A stretch of 64,000 nucleotides of DNA, from contig CANSAE010000005.1 in NCBI GenBank assembly GCA_947644595.1, positions 1 through 64,000 of the forward strand, written 5' to 3'. Made by a program: the position numbers and the translations under genes. The notes under the pieces are model-generated. The model searched no databases and had not been told where the DNA came from. It was given only the letters and a program-made list of their open reading frames with translations. Shown one piece after another: positions 18,802 through 26,905 of this stretch (positions within the stretch are counted from its first letter, which is position 1; every line of letters starts with the position of its first letter). The stretch is from an uncultured Clostridia bacterium (lineage in GTDB: Bacteria; Bacillota; Clostridia; Oscillospirales; Oscillospiraceae).

Positions 18802-19161
18802 ATGACCATTCAGGAATGCTATGCCGCCCTCCACGGAGATTATGAGGATGTACTCAACCGGCTCCGCAGCGACCGTCTGGTCCAAAAATTCATGTTCAAG
18901 TTTCTGGATGACCCCAGCTATGGCACACTGTGCACATCCATGGCCGAGAAAAATCGAGAGGAGGCCTTCCGGGCGGCGCATACCATTAAGGGCGTGTGCC
19001 AGAATCTGAGCTTCACCAAGCTCTATCGGTCCGCAGATGCGTTGTGTGAGGCCCTGCGCAACGACTGGGCACCCAACGCCGAAGCCTTGGCAGAGGCGGT
19101 ACATGCGGATTATCAGGCTACTGTCTCGGCGATTCGGGAATTTCAGGAGGCGCAGGGATGA
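18802..19161 (+). CDS. Hpt domain histidine phosphotransfer protein
   Basis: 119 residues, a single four-helix phosphotransfer domain with the conserved [12 protein letters not shown] motif; His60 is the expected phosphoacceptor. It lies 3 bp after the REC-HD-GYP-GGDEF gene and overlaps the hybrid kinase gene by four bases (ATGA), so the three are made together. It would shuttle phosphate between the receiver domains of the hybrid kinase and the cyclic-di-GMP regulator. Confidence 0.93.
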   Translation: MTIQECYAALHGDYEDVLNRLRSDRLVQKFMFKFLDDPSYGTLCTSMAEKNREEAFRAAHTIKGVCQNLSFTKLYRSADALCEALRNDWAPNAEALAEAVHADYQATVSAIREFQEAQG

Positions 19162-21710
19162 AAAATAAAACCACACGATTCCTGATCGTCAGCCTGGTAC
19201 TGGCCGTCGCGTTGTGTATCGGTCTGTTCTCTTTTTTGACGACTTTTATGGGGAAGCGCAGCTCTGATACCATCAATAAAGTGGGCCAATTCTATATGGA
19301 AAGCCTCAGCCAGCAAATTGCCATGCACTTTGAGACGACCATCGGCCTGCGCCTGCAGCAGGTGGAAGCTCTGGTTATCGGCACACCGCCGGCGGCGGAG
19401 AGTAATAAGGGACACCAGCAAGTGCTTGATGAGCTGAGCTATAATGCCAAAGCCCGGGGCTTTGACTATCTGGCGCTTTTGTCCGAAGATGGGCAATTTG
19501 AAATGATTTATGGGAATCCGTTGGAAATTTCGGACCCGGGTCCATTTATGAATTCCCTGAAAGATGATGACCTCAAAGTTGCTGTAGGTAATGATGCTGA
19601 AAACAACAGGATCCTTCTTCTTGGGGTCCCCGCCGAGTATTGCATGGATGACGGCTCCAGGGCTTTGGCGCTGGTAGCCGGTCTCCCGGTGGATTATATC
19701 ACAAGCACCCTTTCCTTGGAGGAGGATGCCAACAAGACCTATTCTTTCATCATCCGGGAGGACGGTAGCTTTGTGATCCGCACTGGTGATGCCTACCGGG
19801 ACAGCTATTTTGACCGGGCACGCAAGCTCTATGAAAATGTGGACGGACAGTCGCCGGAAGAATACATCTCGGCTCTGCAGGCCGCCATGCGCGCGGGGGA
19901 GCCGTATTCCGGACAATTTCAGATTTCCAGTGGGGAGCGCCGTCACTTGTACTGCACGAAGCTGGCTTATTCTGAGTGGTATCTGCTCACTGCCATGCCC
20001 TTCGGCAATCTCAATGCTTCCATCAATCAATTCGGCCGGATGTGGAGCTTTGTATCTATGGCAGGCTGCATTATCGTTCTGGCGCTGCTGATCACGATTT
20101 TCATCATCTATCTACGGATGTCCAATCAGCAGCTTTTAGAAATCGAAAAAGCCCGGCAGGAGGCAGAGCACGCCAACAAGGCAAAAAGCGAATTTTTGTC
20201 CAATATGTCTCACGATATCCGCACGCCCATGAATGCCATCGTGGGCATGACCGCCATTGCCACGGCCAATATGGATGATCGGGACCAGGTGCAAAACTGC
20301 CTGAAAAAAATCACCCTGTCCAGCAAGCATCTGCTGGGATTGATCAATGATGTACTGGATATGTCCAAGATCGAAAGCGGTAAAATGACTCTGGCCATGG
20401 ACCAGGTTTCCCTCCGGGAGGTCATGGACAGCATCGTGGGCATCGTGCAGCCTCAAATCCGCATGAAAAATCAGAATTTCAATGTGTTCATCCACGATAT
20501 TTCCACGGAAAACGTCTATTGCGACAGTGTACGCCTGAATCAGGTCCTGCTGAACCTGTTATCCAACGCCATCAAATTCACGCCTGACGGCGGGTCTATC
20601 CAAATCGCCCTGTATGAGGAAGCTTCTCCCTTGGGCGAGGAATATATCCGCATTCACCTGTCCGTGAAGGATAACGGCATCGGTATGACGAAAGAATTCC
20701 AGACCAAGATCTTCGATTCCTTTACCCGGGAGGACAGCGCCCGCGTTCACCGGACCGAGGGCACCGGTCTCGGCATGGCGATCACCAAATATATCGTAGA
20801 TGCCATGGGCGGTACCATTGAGGTGGAGAGCGCCCTGGGCGAAGGTACGGAATTCCTGGTCACTCTGGACATGGAAAAGGCGGATATCCCGGAAACAGAA
20901 ATGATCCTGCCCGACTGGAACATGCTGGTGGTGGACGACGATCAGGCCTTATGCGACAGTGCGGTGGCTTCACTCAAATCCATCGGCGTGAACGCAGAAT
21001 ATACGCTGGACGGTGAGAGTGCTGTAAAAATGGTCGTGGAACGGCACGCCCGGCGGGATGATTATCACATCATCCTTATGGACTGGAAGTTGCCCGGCAT
21101 CGACGGGCTGGAAACCGCCCGGCGTATTCGGCACAATCTGGAAGATGATGTCCCCATCCTGCTGATTTCCGCCTATGACTGGAGCGAAATCGAAGAAGAG
21201 GCCAAGGGAGCCGGCATCACCGGGTTCATCTCCAAGCCCCTGTTCAAGTCCACCTTGTATCACGGCCTGCGGCCCTTTGCGGACCTGGACGAAGAGGAGC
21301 ATCCGCCGGAATTGGAAGTTTTTGACCTCACCGGCCGGAACATTCTGCTGGCGGAAGACAATGAGCTCAACTGGGAAATCGCCCATGAGCTTTTGCAGGA
21401 GCTGGGGCTGAATCTGGATTGGGCGGAAAACGGCCAAATCGCTTTGGAGATGTTCCAAAAATCGAAGTCCGGCCATTATGATGCTATCCTGATGGATATC
21501 CGGATGCCCGTGATGAACGGCTATGAGGCCACCCAGGCCATCCGTGGCCTGGACCGTTCTGACAAGGACCTGCCCATCATCGCCATGACGGCGGACGCCT
21601 TTGCCGAGGATGTGAAGCGCTGCCTGGACGCCGGCATGAACGCCCATGTGGCAAAGCCCATCGATGTAAAAGAAGTGGCAAAGTTACTGGAAAAGTTCCT
21701 AAAGACGTAA
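19158..21710 (+). CDS. Hybrid sensor histidine kinase with two receiver domains
   Basis: 850 residues. An N-terminal membrane helix (about 7-30), a large extracytoplasmic region (about 31-295, likely Cache-like) and a second helix (about 298-320) precede HisKA with His352 ([14 protein letters not shown]), a HATPase domain ([20 protein letters not shown]) and two receivers. Asp642 (ILMDWKLPG) is the first receiver site and Asp780 (ILMDIRMPV) the second. The second receiver starts LLAEDNELN, where most have DN(E)xN. This is a BarA/TorS-style phosphorelay kinase, with its Hpt partner supplied by the upstream gene. The ligand is unknown. Confidence 0.94.
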   Translation: MKNKTTRFLIVSLVLAVALCIGLFSFLTTFMGKRSSDTINKVGQFYMESLSQQIAMHFETTIGLRLQQVEALVIGTPPAAESNKGHQQVLDELSYNAKARGFDYLALLSEDGQFEMIYGNPLEISDPGPFMNSLKDDDLKVAVGNDAENNRILLLGVPAEYCMDDGSRALALVAGLPVDYITSTLSLEEDANKTYSFIIREDGSFVIRTGDAYRDSYFDRARKLYENVDGQSPEEYISALQAAMRAGEPYSGQFQISSGERRHLYCTKLAYSEWYLLTAMPFGNLNASINQFGRMWSFVSMAGCIIVLALLITIFIIYLRMSNQQLLEIEKARQEAEHANKAKSEFLSNMSHDIRTPMNAIVGMTAIATANMDDRDQVQNCLKKITLSSKHLLGLINDVLDMSKIESGKMTLAMDQVSLREVMDSIVGIVQPQIRMKNQNFNVFIHDISTENVYCDSVRLNQVLLNLLSNAIKFTPDGGSIQIALYEEASPLGEEYIRIHLSVKDNGIGMTKEFQTKIFDSFTREDSARVHRTEGTGLGMAITKYIVDAMGGTIEVESALGEGTEFLVTLDMEKADIPETEMILPDWNMLVVDDDQALCDSAVASLKSIGVNAEYTLDGESAVKMVVERHARRDDYHIILMDWKLPGIDGLETARRIRHNLEDDVPILLISAYDWSEIEEEAKGAGITGFISKPLFKSTLYHGLRPFADLDEEEHPPELEVFDLTGRNILLAEDNELNWEIAHELLQELGLNLDWAENGQIALEMFQKSKSGHYDAILMDIRMPVMNGYEATQAIRGLDRSDKDLPIIAMTADAFAEDVKRCLDAGMNAHVAKPIDVKEVAKLLEKFLKT

Positions 21711-21714
21711 ATCC

Positions 21715-21746
21715 AAAGCGCCCGCCGAAAGGCGGGCGCTTTTCCA
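21715..21746 (+). terminator. Terminator after the hybrid kinase gene
   Basis: A perfect 12-bp stem, AAAGCGCCCGCC with GGCGGGCGCTTT and a GAAA tetraloop, is followed by TCCATCTTTT. It starts five bases past the stop codon. Confidence 0.88.
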
Positions 21747-21761
21747 TCTTTTAAACAGCAA

Positions 21762-21787
21762 AGAAGCCACCCAAAGGGGTGGCTTCT
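21762..21787 (-). terminator. Terminator after pilT
   Basis: An 11-bp stem, AGAAGCCACCC with GGGTGGCTTCT and a four-base loop. On the minus strand it is followed by TTGCTGTTT. It stands back to back with the plus-strand terminator for the convergent operon. Confidence 0.75.
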
Positions 21788-21800
21788 CTATCGCCGGAGT

Positions 21801-22859
21801 TCAGTTCATACGGCGTTTCATCTGCTCCTGATTGTCTGCGTAGTCCAAGGCGGTATCTTTGGTGATGCGGCCTTCCTGATACAGCTTCAGCAGATATTGG
21901 TCCATGGAGATCATCCCTTCTCCGCCGCCGGCGGTGATGGCATTGTCGATCTGATAGCTCTTGCTGTCCCGGATGAGGCTCCGGATGGCGCTGTTGGTGT
22001 GCATGATCTCAAAGGCGGGCACCAGACTTCCGTCTGTGCCGGACAGCAGCTGCTGGGAAACCACGGTCCGCAGTACCATGGAAAGCTGCACCCGGATTTG
22101 CCCCTGCTGTTCGCTGGGGAAGGAGTCCACGATACGGTCGATGGTGTTCACCGCGCCCTTGGTGTGCAGCGTAGCGATGACCAGATGCCCGGTTTCCGCG
22201 GCGGTCATGGCTGTGCGGATGGTCTCATGGTCCCGCATCTCGCCCAGCAAAATCACATCCGGCGCCTGGCGCAAAGCGGAACGCAGGGCGGAAAGATAGT
22301 CCTGGGTGTCAATGGCAATCTCCCGCTGGCTGACGATGCTCTGCTCATTCCGGTGCAGGTATTCGATGGGATTTTCCATGGTGATGATATGGCAGCGCCG
22401 GGTGCAGTTGATGCGGTCGATGATGCAGGCTTGGGTGGTAGATTTGCCGCTGCCGGCAGTGCCGGTGACCAAAATCATGCCGCTGGTAGCCTCCGCCAGG
22501 TCCATGACCTGGGCGGGGATCCCCAGCTCCTCCCAATTGGGGATGCCGAACTGCACCACCCGGATCACTGCGGCCATAGAGCCCCGCTGCCGGTAGGCGT
22601 TCACCCGGAACCGGGCCAGCCCCGGCACGGAGAAGGAAAAGTCATCGTCGCCCCGCTCCAGGAACAGATGCATGGGCCGCCCGGCCTGGGCATACAGGTC
22701 CGTGATGAGCCGGGAGGTATCCACCGGCAGGAGCTTTTCTTTGCCCAGGGCCTGCACCCGCTTTTCCAGCTTTTCACACACTGGACCGCCCGCGACAATG
22801 AAGATATCCGACGCACGGTCTTTCACCGCATAGTTCAAATAATCTAGCAATTCTGCCAT
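21801..22859 (-). CDS. pilT: PilT-type twitching motility / pilus retraction ATPase
   Basis: 352 residues, hexameric secretion-ATPase family, cytoplasmic. An N-terminal PAS-like segment (RASDIFIVAGG), Walker A GTAGSGKST (133-141), an aspartate-box-like segment, Walker B region VILLGEMRD and the His box (TGHLVIATLHT) are present. The family pulls pilus subunits back into the membrane. It is the last gene of a seven-gene operon with a PilC/GspF protein and four pseudopilin-like proteins. No PilB/GspE extension ATPase is in the window, so here PilT would have to be the only motor or to work with a distant PilB. Confidence 0.93.
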   Translation of the reverse strand: MAELLDYLNYAVKDRASDIFIVAGGPVCEKLEKRVQALGKEKLLPVDTSRLITDLYAQAGRPMHLFLERGDDDFSFSVPGLARFRVNAYRQRGSMAAVIRVVQFGIPNWEELGIPAQVMDLAEATSGMILVTGTAGSGKSTTQACIIDRINCTRRCHIITMENPIEYLHRNEQSIVSQREIAIDTQDYLSALRSALRQAPDVILLGEMRDHETIRTAMTAAETGHLVIATLHTKGAVNTIDRIVDSFPSEQQGQIRVQLSMVLRTVVSQQLLSGTDGSLVPAFEIMHTNSAIRSLIRDSKSYQIDNAITAGGGEGMISMDQYLLKLYQEGRITKDTALDYADNQEQMKRRMN

Positions 22860-22883
22860 AACGTTCTCAAATCCTCTCTTATC

Positions 22884-23291
22884 TTACATCTCCCCGTCCC
22901 ACAGGAACAGGTTTTCATCCACATCCCAGTCCGCGTTGGCCACGGCCTGCCAACGCAGCACGGTATATACGCCGTCCCGCTGGAACACCTCCACCCGAAG
23001 GGTCTGGGTCTCGGAAATGGGGCATTCATAAGTGTACAGGTCCCCACCGTAGGTCACACCCATGGGCAGCTCTCCGGTCCGCAGCCGGGCCAAGATTTCC
23101 TGGGCCTCACAGTCCGCTTGATAATAGGCTTCCGATGCCTGGGCGCTGGCCTGACTCAGTCGGTCATCTGCCCGGACGGTGGACAGGCTCAGCAGGGCAA
23201 ACACTGTCAGGCACAGCACGGCGAAGGACACCAGCAGGGACGCACCGCCCACTGCCGGGGGTGCGAAGCCTTCGCGCTCCCGCTTATCCAT
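22884..23291 (-). CDS. Small membrane-anchored pseudopilin-like protein
   Basis: 135 residues, not recognised as a named family. A short charged N-terminus (MDKREREGF) leads into a hydrophobic helix (about residues 15-40) and a small extracytoplasmic domain rich in Tyr and Trp near its end. This layout fits a minor pilin or type II secretion pseudopilin, and the position between a PilC-like gene and pilT supports that. A canonical prepilin cleavage site with Glu at +5 is not seen. It overlaps the upstream gene by eight bases. Confidence 0.7.
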   Translation of the reverse strand: MDKREREGFAPPAVGGASLLVSFAVLCLTVFALLSLSTVRADDRLSQASAQASEAYYQADCEAQEILARLRTGELPMGVTYGGDLYTYECPISETQTLRVEVFQRDGVYTVLRWQAVANADWDVDENLFLWDGEM

Positions 23292-23733
23292 GGGCGCTCA
23301 CCTCCTGCCACGCAACATCTACACGAAACAAATCTTCCCCGTTATCGCCCATCTCCACAAATACCTGGGCCTTTCCCAGACCGGGCACACCGCTGTCCAT
23401 GGCGCTGACGCCCAACATATAGACGATTTCATTTTCCGCGCTTGTGCGCTGCCAATCCTGATCGTAGCACAAAATAAAGGATTCATTGGGGAATACCACG
23501 TCTGCGTCCAGTCGGGCCGCCATGGCGGACAGCACCAACTGATCCTTTTCTCCACTCTCTTTGAGTTCTTCCGCTACAGTCTGACACAGCAGCACCGCCC
23601 GGTCCCGGGCTTCCGCCTGTTTGGAGATCTCATCCGCCTTCACGAAGGCCTGCAAACACAAGGCCGCCGCCAGTGCGAACACCAGTAGCATGACCATCTG
23701 TTCCATGAGCATCAAAGGCGCTTTGCTTTTCAT
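23284..23733 (-). CDS. Small pseudopilin-like protein
   Basis: 149 residues. The N-terminus MKSKAPLMLMEQMVMLLVF has a hydrophobic helix with a Glu at its fifth position (LMLME), the feature that follows prepilin cleavage, but the residue before it is Pro rather than Gly. The rest is a soluble extracytoplasmic domain. It overlaps its upstream neighbour by four bases (ATGA). It is probably a minor pilin-like subunit; the family is not identified. Confidence 0.72.
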   Translation of the reverse strand: MKSKAPLMLMEQMVMLLVFALAAALCLQAFVKADEISKQAEARDRAVLLCQTVAEELKESGEKDQLVLSAMAARLDADVVFPNESFILCYDQDWQRTSAENEIVYMLGVSAMDSGVPGLGKAQVFVEMGDNGEDLFRVDVAWQEVSAHG

Positions 23734-24212
23734 AAGGACGGCGCCTCCTCTCCCGCACGCAGCGTTACGGAAAAGGTGGTCTCCTTTTCCCCTTCATCAC
23801 AGGTGACGGTCACTTTCCGCCGGTCCAGCCGGGCGTCCAGCCCTGTCAGAGGCATCAGGCGCTCGCCGTCCTCGGGGTTCATCTTGTCCTCAGCTGAGGA
23901 AAACAGCTCCATCAAATAGCCGTCGTAAGTATACACCCGGGTCACATAACGTTCCCCGTCGATCTCATCCGCCAGCACCAGTGCGTCGGAATTGCCGAAG
24001 CGCTCGATGGACACGCAGTCCAGCCGGTCCGCCTGCCGCAGCTTGGTGGTGACGTACTGAGCGGCGGTGCGGGTGTCATAAGCCGACTGGTCCCGCTGGT
24101 TCAGCCGATGGTAGGTATCCGCTCCGGTGAGGAGCACCATCAGCACGCACACCGCGAACACGCCGAACAGCAGCAGGGCGCCCAGCCCTTCCAAATGATG
24201 TTTCTGTCTCAT
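23730..24212 (-). CDS. DUF4860-like pseudopilin protein
   Basis: 160 residues: a short basic N-terminus (MRQKHHLEG), one hydrophobic helix (about 10-31), then a beta-rich extracytoplasmic domain (residues about 40-160). I associate this layout with the DUF4860 family found in clostridial pilus-like operons, but that is from recall and not a search. It overlaps both neighbours by four bases, so it is tightly coupled to them. Confidence 0.7.
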   Translation of the reverse strand: MRQKHHLEGLGALLLFGVFAVCVLMVLLTGADTYHRLNQRDQSAYDTRTAAQYVTTKLRQADRLDCVSIERFGNSDALVLADEIDGERYVTRVYTYDGYLMELFSSAEDKMNPEDGERLMPLTGLDARLDRRKVTVTCDEGEKETTFSVTLRAGEEAPSL

Positions 24213-24535
24213 GCGTTGTTCTCCAGTACTGTAATATCGGGCATCAGATTCTCGCCGATGACAGAATAGCGCACAGTATAGCGCGTTTCATCCACCTGAA
24301 GCCCGTAATGGGTCTGCAAATAGTCCAGACTGGGGGGATAGATGCCCTCCGCCGCATAGCAGGCCGTGCATCCACGGCGCACTGCCTGTTCCAGTTGGGC
24401 GATGCTCCGGGCTTCCCGGCCGCTGTCCAGGGTATTCAGGGCCGTGGCAAAGAACACCACGATCCCAGCCGCCGCCAGGGGTAGCAGGAACAGCGCAATG
24501 CCCCGCAGGCGATCCCGTTTTCTCCGTCTTCTCAT
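24209..24535 (-). CDS. Pilin-like protein with major-pilin-style core
   Basis: 108 residues. A strongly basic N-terminus (MRRRRKRDRLRG) precedes a hydrophobic helix (about 12-36). The following segment, with two cysteines and CYAAEGIYPPSLDYLQ, resembles the alpha-helix to beta-sheet transition of type IV pilins and GspG-like pseudopilins (YPxxLxxL). There is no G-FTLIE-type processing site. It starts six bases after the PilC-like gene and overlaps the next by four bases. Confidence 0.72.
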   Translation of the reverse strand: MRRRRKRDRLRGIALFLLPLAAAGIVVFFATALNTLDSGREARSIAQLEQAVRRGCTACYAAEGIYPPSLDYLQTHYGLQVDETRYTVRYSVIGENLMPDITVLENNA

Positions 24536-24541
24536 AACCGT

Positions 24542-25576
24542 TCACCCGATGGCCGACATGATGTGCATCAGCGGCAGCATCACAGACAGCAGAATCAGAC
24601 CCACCAGCAAAGAGCACACCAGCACCAGGGCCGGCTCGATACGGCCCACCATGGCTTCAATGGCGTACTCGCTCTCCTCGGTGAGATCCTCTGCCAGCTT
24701 TTCCATGGCGGAATCCATAGCGCCGCTGCGCTGGCCCAGTTCCAAGAACCGAACGGAGGACGGACTGAGCAATCCGCTGCTGTTCATAGCCTCGCCGAAA
24801 TTTTCGCCTTGTTCCAGCCGGGCAAGACAGGCCAGACAACGCTCCTTGGCATCGGGCACATCCGTCAGAAGCTCCGCTGCCAGGGACAGGGATTCCTCCG
24901 CGCCCAGACCGCTGCTCATGCCCATGGAAAGCGCCTGCACCAGCCGGGCGGTATTCATCTGGCGGAACAAACCCTTATCCCCCCGGCGGCTCCGCCAGAA
25001 AGCCAACACCTTGGCCCGGAAGCCGCCGATGGCCGCGAACGCGAAGAAAAACACCACCAGCACTGCCAAAATCGCCCAAATCACGGGCATGGCCTGATCC
25101 AGCCAGCGCCCGATGACCAGCAGACCGCCGGCCACGCCGGTGAGCTGGCCGCCCAGAGAGGCATATACATCGTCAAAAATCGGCAGCACCTTCACCAGCA
25201 GCACTCCGATGACCACCAGCATCAGCACCAGCATTACCGCGGGATACAGCAGGGCGCTGCGTACCCGGCGGTCCATCCGCACCCGGCTCTCATAGTACCG
25301 GGACAGGGACAGCAGAGCCTCTTCAGTCCGCCCCGCGCGCTCACCCACTTCGACCAGGCCGCACACATAGGACGGGAATTTCCCGCTGCGCTTGAAGCAC
25401 TCCGCCAGAGAAGTCCCATCGTCCGCCCACCGGGCCATATCACCCAGCAGCGAGGCATAGTCCTTCTCCTTGGCCAGCAGGTCCAGCGCGTCGCTGACGC
25501 CCACGCCCGCGTGCAGCAGCATGGACAGTTCCAGCGTCACCGACGCCAGGCGTTCATTGGAAATTACAGTTGCCAT
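24542..25576 (-). CDS. PilC/GspF-type inner membrane platform protein
   Basis: 344 residues with two GspF repeats separated by a long hydrophobic hairpin. The first repeat has the LSMLLHAGVGVSDALDLL opening and the second the LVQALSMGMSSGLGAEESL opening, each followed by the typical GxxxxxAL segment; transmembrane helices lie near 110-135, 160-185 and at the C-terminus. It is the platform of type IV pili and type II secretion. At 344 residues it is shorter than usual PilC (about 400), mainly because the N-terminus is trimmed. It lies 17 bp after the transglutaminase-like gene. Confidence 0.9.
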   Translation of the reverse strand: MATVISNERLASVTLELSMLLHAGVGVSDALDLLAKEKDYASLLGDMARWADDGTSLAECFKRSGKFPSYVCGLVEVGERAGRTEEALLSLSRYYESRVRMDRRVRSALLYPAVMLVLMLVVIGVLLVKVLPIFDDVYASLGGQLTGVAGGLLVIGRWLDQAMPVIWAILAVLVVFFFAFAAIGGFRAKVLAFWRSRRGDKGLFRQMNTARLVQALSMGMSSGLGAEESLSLAAELLTDVPDAKERCLACLARLEQGENFGEAMNSSGLLSPSSVRFLELGQRSGAMDSAMEKLAEDLTEESEYAIEAMVGRIEPALVLVCSLLVGLILLSVMLPLMHIMSAIG

Positions 25577-25593
25577 CCTCTCTCTCTCCGTTC

Positions 25594-26580
25594 TCAGTAC
25601 AGATATTTCTGGGTATAATTGCTGCCGTCGCCGACAAATTTCTTGATATTCGCGCTGCCCTTACCGGAGGACATGAAGGTGGGGTCCATCCGCTGCCAGG
25701 TAGTGCCATCAAAATAGATGGCGCCGTCCACCCAGCCGGTTTCCTCGCTGTACACACTGATCCAAGCGTGATATGCGGTGCCTGCATAGCCTACCACCAG
25801 CTTGCAGGGCACGCCCTGGCTGCGCAGCATTCCCGTCATCAGGGACGCGTAGTCAAAGCAGATACCGGTCTTGCTTTCCAGCACATCGTCCAGTATCGGC
25901 AGATAGCCGGACTTGACGGTTTTGGCCTTTTCCGTGTCGTAGGTGAGGTTTTTCACCACGAAGTCATACACCACGCCCACCTTTTCGATGGTATCCTTGC
26001 AGTCCTTGGTCAGGTCCGCAGCTTTGGCGATGGTGTCAGGGGCGTTCTGATAGTCTACATACTGGTTTGGCCGCAGGAAAGGAGCGAACTCGTCGCTGAG
26101 CTTCACGTCAAAGGACTGGGACGCCACATTGCTGTATTTGGTGCCGGATACATTTTCGAACACGGAGACCTTATAGCTTCCGTTCCCATCGGACAGGGGG
26201 AAGGTGGTCCAAGTGCCCTGCTTGATGTCATATGTATACGTGGTGCTGGACGGCCCCGTTACCTGTACCTTCAGCCGCTTATCGGTGGCGGCGGTGAAAT
26301 TGACCATTACATACCCGTCGGTGGTATTGGAATAATCGATGGTGGCCTTGCTGGTCTTTTTCTCTTTGGTGCCGGAAGCCACCGGCAGCAGGATATTATT
26401 GGGGGTAGCTGGCGCGTCCGCTAGGGCCACCGCTTCGTCTTCAATGATTGTCTCGTCTCCCAGGACCATCTGTTCAATGTAGGGGATCTCTTCCTCGTCC
26501 TGCTTGGCAGTAGGCTGACCGCAGGCAGACAGGAACACACACATTGCCAGCAGAGCCGGCAGGAATCTCCATTTTTTCAT
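25594..26580 (-). CDS. Transglutaminase-like domain lipoprotein
   Basis: 328 residues. The signal peptide ends in a lipobox, FLSAC, with Cys20 as lipidation site, so LspA should process it and it should sit on the outer face of the membrane. The central region is beta-rich; the C-terminal transglutaminase core has the Cys in KTGICFDYASL, the His in AYHAW and the Asp in RMDPTF. Family members cross-link or cleave proteins or peptides. It is the promoter-proximal gene of the PilC-PilT operon, with an SD of AAGGAGGAG. A role in maturing or anchoring the pilus is inference. Confidence 0.88.
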   Translation of the reverse strand: MKKWRFLPALLAMCVFLSACGQPTAKQDEEEIPYIEQMVLGDETIIEDEAVALADAPATPNNILLPVASGTKEKKTSKATIDYSNTTDGYVMVNFTAATDKRLKVQVTGPSSTTYTYDIKQGTWTTFPLSDGNGSYKVSVFENVSGTKYSNVASQSFDVKLSDEFAPFLRPNQYVDYQNAPDTIAKAADLTKDCKDTIEKVGVVYDFVVKNLTYDTEKAKTVKSGYLPILDDVLESKTGICFDYASLMTGMLRSQGVPCKLVVGYAGTAYHAWISVYSEETGWVDGAIYFDGTTWQRMDPTFMSSGKGSANIKKFVGDGSNYTQKYLY

Positions 26581-26671
26581 AAGCTCCTCCTTATTGTTTC
26601 AGGCTTTGTTCAAACCGGAGATTGTTGGTTTTGAGTCTTATCTTGCGTTCTGTTTTCTCGCATACATGGAA

Positions 26672-26700
26672 ATTATACTACAACACACCCTGTTCTGAAA
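26672..26700 (-). promoter_or_regulatory. Promoter of the transglutaminase-pilus operon
   Basis: TTTCAG and a perfect TATAAT (26672-26677) are 17 bp apart. About 85 bases of leader follow before the first gene. Confidence 0.68.
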
Positions 26701-26763
26701 AGTCTTTTTTCTTACTTCTTGAAAAAAATGATATTTTCCGTCGCACCCTTTGACAGGAAAGAC

Positions 26764-26794
26764 ATATCCCCCCGAAAAAAATTCGGGGGGATAT
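26764..26794 (-). terminator. Strong hairpin, probable terminator behind nfnB
   Basis: A perfect 13-bp stem, ATATCCCCCCGAA with TTCGGGGGGATAT and an A5 loop. The downstream tract on the minus strand (GTCTTTCC) is only modestly T-rich, so some read-through is possible. Confidence 0.65.
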
Positions 26795-26871
26795 GCTGCA
26801 AGAGGGATAAAAATGTATGAAAGAAGGGAATGGAAATAATCAAATTTCTTGCAATATTTACAAATACAAGT

Positions 26872-26902
26872 ACAGTGTACCACTGTTTCCCGGTTCTGTC
26901 AA
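26872..26902 (-). promoter_or_regulatory. Orphan promoter with inverted-repeat operator at its -10
   Basis: Perfect -35 TTGACA (26897-26902), 17-bp spacer, -10 TACACT (26874-26879). The dyad ACAGTG-TAC-CACTGT (26872-26886) covers the -10. It begins just past the nfnB stop and points away from nfnB, towards the hairpin at 26764. Confidence 0.65.
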
Positions 26903-26905
26903 ACT

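Larger units (their letters stand above)
26581..26905. other. AT-rich intergenic region behind nfnB with two promoters and a strong hairpin
   Basis: This 325-bp stretch contains, read leftwards, an orphan promoter with a dyad at its -10 (26872-26902), a perfect 13-bp inverted repeat (26764-26794), and the promoter of the pilus operon (26672-26700). It has no convincing open reading frame. It could hold a small RNA of about 100 nt. Confidence 0.6.

Noticed and set aside
16861..19176. A 771-codon minus-strand frame opposite the phosphorelay genes
   Set aside because: It is a shadow frame; all domain motifs are on the plus strand and the minus translation shows no recognisable domain.
26872..26886. 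A BlaI/CopY-type operator (TACAnnTGTA) at the orphan promoter
   Set aside because: TACAGTGTA has one base instead of two between the half sites, and no BlaI/CopY gene is nearby; only a general dyad is claimed.
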